Assembly (NCBI GenBank): GCA_000151295.1
Contig: GG745331.1
Coordinates: forward strand, 249,524 to 282,594
From: Allomyces macrogynus ATCC 38327
Lineage: Eukaryota; Blastocladiomycota; Blastocladiomycetes; Blastocladiales; Blastocladiaceae
Length of the DNA: 33,071 bases
Direction: 5' to 3'
The translations under genes were made by a program, and so were the position numbers. Position 1 is the stretch's first letter. Each line of letters begins with the position of its first letter. The notes under the pieces are model-generated. The model was not told the DNA's origin. It saw nothing but the letters and a program-made list of their open reading frames with translations, and did not search any database. Below, in pieces: positions 29,687 through 33,071 of this stretch.

Positions 29687-32600
29687 ATGGGGCGCACAGC
29701 TCGCGCCAAGGCCAAACCCAAGGCCAAGGCTCCGATCCCTGCTTCACCCGTTGCTGCTGCTGTTGGCGCTGTTGGCGACCATGTCGAGCATGCCGCCGAC
29801 CAGCCCGACTACTCGCTCTACAACGTGCGCCTTGCGTCATTTTCGTACAGCGCCAACCTGTGGCCGCACGCGACGCCGACGCCCGAGACGCTCGCAGCTG
29901 CTGGTTTCTATTACGACCCGTTCCCGGACGAGTCGCCCGACTCGGTCAACTGCTTCCAGTGCGGGAAACCGCTCGGCGATTGGGACCCGGACGACGATCC
30001 CTATAAGGAGCATGTCGGCCACACGACCGACTGCGCGTGGGCGCGCGCCGTCTGTGTGCCCGAGATGTGCCGCCTGCAGGGCCCGAACCCGTACGACTTG
30101 AATGATCCAGAGACGTGGCCCGCTGCTCTCGAGCGCGCGCGCGAGGAGACATTTGTTGGGCGATGGCCGCACGCTGGCCAAAAGGGCTTCTTTGCCACCA
30201 TGGAGCGGGTAATCTTGTTGAGACTGGATCTGGTCGAGTGCTGTGTTCTTGTCGTTGGATGCAATACATCTCATGTTCCTCGTGCTTCTCCACCCGTCAT
30301 CTTCTCGATTGACAGATGGCCAAGGCCGGATTTCACTACACGCCCGAGGTGTCCGGCGACGACTGTGCTTCATGCATTTACTGCGGTACCACGCTCAGCG
30401 AATGGTCGCCCAAGGACAACCCGCTGTATGCTGCTGCTCTCTCTGGACTCGAATCCGACCTGCTCGGTCTTTCTGATCGATTTTTTTGTCCTTAGGATCG
30501 AGCACAAGAACCGCCAGCCGGATTGCCCCTTCTTCGACCGCATCGCCAAAGTGCGCGGCAAGCGCCCGGCCGCGACGGCGGCACCCGCGGCCGCACCGCC
30601 ACCGAAACGGGCTCGGAAGCCTCCCGCCAGTCGCACTGCACCCCCGGCTGCATCGTCGGTGGAGGATGAGACAGTACCGCCTGCTCGCGCTGGCCGAAAG
30701 CCACCAGCACGGTCGGTTCGTCGTACGACCAAGGCCCCGCCGCCTGAGCCCGAGGACCTCACCCCCCACGATTTGGCCGACGTGCCGCTGATTGCACCCG
30801 CCCCGACAACGGTCCAGGACCAGGAGCCCGTGGATCACGCAGGAGACGCTGCGACGGCCGCCGTGGACTCGCATCCGCCAGCGATCGAGGTTGCGGCCAC
30901 GTCTGGTGCTGCTGATTCGGACGTGGAGTTCCCGCCGCCAATAGCAAGAACGCTGCGTCGCGGCCGCACAGCGACGCGCACGCTCCCTGCGCGACGAGCC
31001 AGTAGGAGTGCGACGACGTCTGCAGGAGCCGCACCGGCGGAAGCGCCCGCACCCGAGTCGGCGCCGGTGGCAAATCAACCTTCGCCGGCACTCGCCCCGG
31101 TCGCCGACGAGTCGGTGGCCATGGATGTTGACGAACCCGTACCGCCACCGCCACCACCTGCCGAACCTGAGCCACAACCCGATCCCGCGCCGGTCGTGAC
31201 GCGCACAACGCGCCGTGGCACGCGCGTAGTCGCTGCGTCGACAAGGAGTACTCGGCGTGGTCGCGGTCGAGGCCGAGGTCGTGGCGGTACGCGCACTGTT
31301 CCGGCTCGAGCTGCGGCCGTGGTCGAGGACGAGGAGCCGGTGCCTGCTCCTGAAGTGGGCGCAGCTGCCGAGCTACCAGCAGACGAGCCGGTGCATGCTC
31401 CCGCGGCACAGAACGCCTTCGTCAACGACGCCATGGACGTGGATCGCGCCGACCCGTTCGATTTCCCTGCAATGTTTGCGCCCGAACCTGCGCCAAGACC
31501 AGGCTATGCCCAATCTCGCTCCCGCACGTCGACGCGAACGTCTGCATCGTCAGCGAGACATCCAGCGACACCTCCTCCGCGTGCCTCTGCACCGGCAACG
31601 CCGGCCTCTGTTACCCCTCATTCGGCCGTCGCTAGTCCGACGCAAGTTGGTGTGTTCACGCCGCCAGCGGCACTGTCCGCGACACCATCGGCAGCGCCGC
31701 ATGCGGCTGCAGCGCCATCCGCGACACCATCGCCAGCACCGCGCGCGGCTGCTGCGCTGTCTGCGACACCGGGCGCTCAGAATGCCGCTGTACTCGCTCA
31801 ACCGGATCTTGTTGCGCACCGCGAGCCCACCCCGCCACCGCCTTCGCCGCCACGCGCGACATCACCCCCGCCTTTCGCGCTGCCAGCGAGACCCAAGCGC
31901 GCTGCGGCGAAACGGCGTGCCCCGGCTCGGACCGCTCCCCCGCGAGTCACCCGGAACCGGCGCGTGCCGTCTCCGCCACCGGCTGCCATTGTCCCGGAGC
32001 CCGTTGAAGATTCTGTCCCAGAACCGTCGGTGATGCCCGTGCCCGAACCCGTTATCGAGCCGCCAGCCGCACCCGCGCTCGATTCCGAGCCAACGACCGA
32101 GTCTCCCGTCGTGAATTCGCGCACGTACACGCCCTCGCCGGCAGTACGGCGGCAATCGTCGCGCCGCGTTTCAGAACAACGGGTCCTTGATGCTCTTGCT
32201 TCATCACCAGCTGTGGTTGTGTCTTTGTCCCGTCGACCGTCGCAGCGCCGCGCGTCGCACGCTGTTGGCACAAAAGTGGCGGAGCGCGTTGATGAGCAAC
32301 AAACTCTCGACGAAACGGCGGCGCTGAGTATCAACGAGGCCGATCACGGCCCGATGCATGAATCGGCTAAGGAGGAAGCGGCTGAGGAGGAGGAACCCAT
32401 GCACGACGTGATCGAGGATCCTCCACTTGACGTGGCCGAGGACCCAATCGCCGAGGCGCCAACACACGAAGCGACGCCCCTCCCCGCTGCGCGCCGAACG
32501 TCGCGCCAGAGCATGCCGCGTGCGTCACCCATGATCGACCACGAGTCACGCCGATCCTCCATGCTGCTCTGGCACACGACCCCCCAGGGCAAAGCTGGCC

Positions 32601-33071
32601 GCACGCCGCCTGCATTATCCATGGCCGACGACGACGTCGAGTTGCACGTCGTCAACACGGACACGACTGCAGGTGGGGTTGCCACGTCCTCGACGCCGAC
32701 ACGGCGCCGCATTCGGACCCGTGCGAGCAAGTCGCCCATGATTGATGTGGTCGGCGATTCTGTGGACGAGGACGGGCTCGCTGAGCAGCTTGAGGAACCA
32801 CGACGGGCCGAACCATTCCGCGGAGCATCTGGTCGGGTCGTCGTCGCTCTTCGTCCGTCCCGCAGCGTCGTCGCTATCGAGCGCTCGTCCTTGTTTGACA
32901 CGCATCGCGAGTCGGCTTACGGACGAGATGGCGGTACCCGAGGAGGGCACGCCCATGGATGTGGACGACGACGAGGAGGAGGAGGAAGAAGAGTTCCCGG
33001 ACCCTGACGACATGCTGCCCGTCACGCCAGCACTCGCGCGATTTGTCACACCAGCACGCACCCGCGGCCAG
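29687..33071 (+). CDS. BIR1: two-BIR-domain protein (Bir1/survivin-like), 3' end outside window
   Basis: Fungal Bir1 is the survivin subunit of the chromosomal passenger complex with Aurora kinase and INCENP, acting at kinetochores. Exons are 29687-30208, 30316-30425 and from 30496 on (introns 107 and 70 nt). BIR1 shows Cys89, Cys92, His109, Cys116 (CFQCGKPLGDW), exact C-x2-C-x16-H-x6-C spacing. BIR2 starts at TFVGRWPH, is completed across two introns (FFATMER joined to MAKAGFHYTP; DNPL joined to IEHKNRQPDC) and has the same spacing at Cys194, Cys197, His214, Cys221. Spacing confirms both splice models. The rest is a long Pro/Ala/Arg-rich region with an AT-hook-like RGRGRGRG and AMDVD motifs. 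Near 32830 the frame must change: the conserved-looking acidic frame at the end (MAVPEEGTPMDVDDDEE from 32928) differs from the upstream one, suggesting an intron (tentatively 32837-32927). The gene continues past 33071. Confidence 0.88.

Noticed and set aside
30395..31177. 260-codon minus-strand frame
   Set aside because: Antisense to the BIR-protein tail; Arg/Cys/Trp-rich with no motif.
1..33071. CRISPR array, bacterial operon or Shine-Dalgarno signals, rRNA or tRNA genes
   Set aside because: The genes are eukaryotic with spliceosomal introns; the only tandem repeats are 10-, 15- and 20-bp units without spacers, and I saw no tRNA- or rRNA-like stretch.

Overview
This 33 kb window is GC-rich eukaryotic nuclear DNA, most likely from an early-diverging zoosporic fungus (a Blastocladiomycota-like genome is my best guess, by inference only). 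The fungal signs are a fused HIS7 amidotransferase/cyclase, a Ctk3-type CTD-kinase subunit, a Bro1/Rim20-type protein and a two-BIR Bir1/survivin protein. Genes are closely spaced and carry short introns, mostly 62-107 nt. Stops in intact genes include TGA and TAG, which fits the standard code.

Layout. 0-13.4 kb is dense and conserved: a proline-rich coiled-coil protein (-), a BRO1-domain protein (-), HIS7 (+, divergent from BRO1 across a segment with a 20-bp tandem repeat and a TGACTC site), protein farnesyltransferase beta (+, 4 exons), a Ctk3-like protein (-, convergent) and a frequenin/NCS-1 protein with two large insertions (+). 13.4-20.4 kb is a more AT-rich, gene-poor island. It holds a frameshifted gene fragment, an 18-bp palindrome, a probable pogo-like transposase relic, a dense cluster of the word CAATCC/GGATTG, and one intact unusual gene: a two-domain protein whose halves are duplicated, degenerate GTPase-like domains. 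20.4-33 kb is gene-dense again: a basic/coiled-coil protein (+), a Sel1-repeat pseudogene (-), a nine-exon multi-pass membrane protein of unknown family (+), isoprenylcysteine carboxyl methyltransferase (Ste14/ICMT, -) and a Bir1-like two-BIR protein (+) that runs off the window end.

Working together. Farnesyltransferase beta and ICMT carry out the first and last steps of CaaX-protein processing, but they lie 18 kb apart and need not be co-regulated. The other conserved genes are unrelated housekeeping functions: histidine synthesis, ESCRT/pH signalling, transcription elongation, calcium sensing and chromosome segregation. Splice models were made by hand from reading-frame continuity and protein-family motifs. 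The best supported are FTase beta, ICMT, Ctk3, NCS-1 and the BIR protein, where conserved residues bracket each junction.
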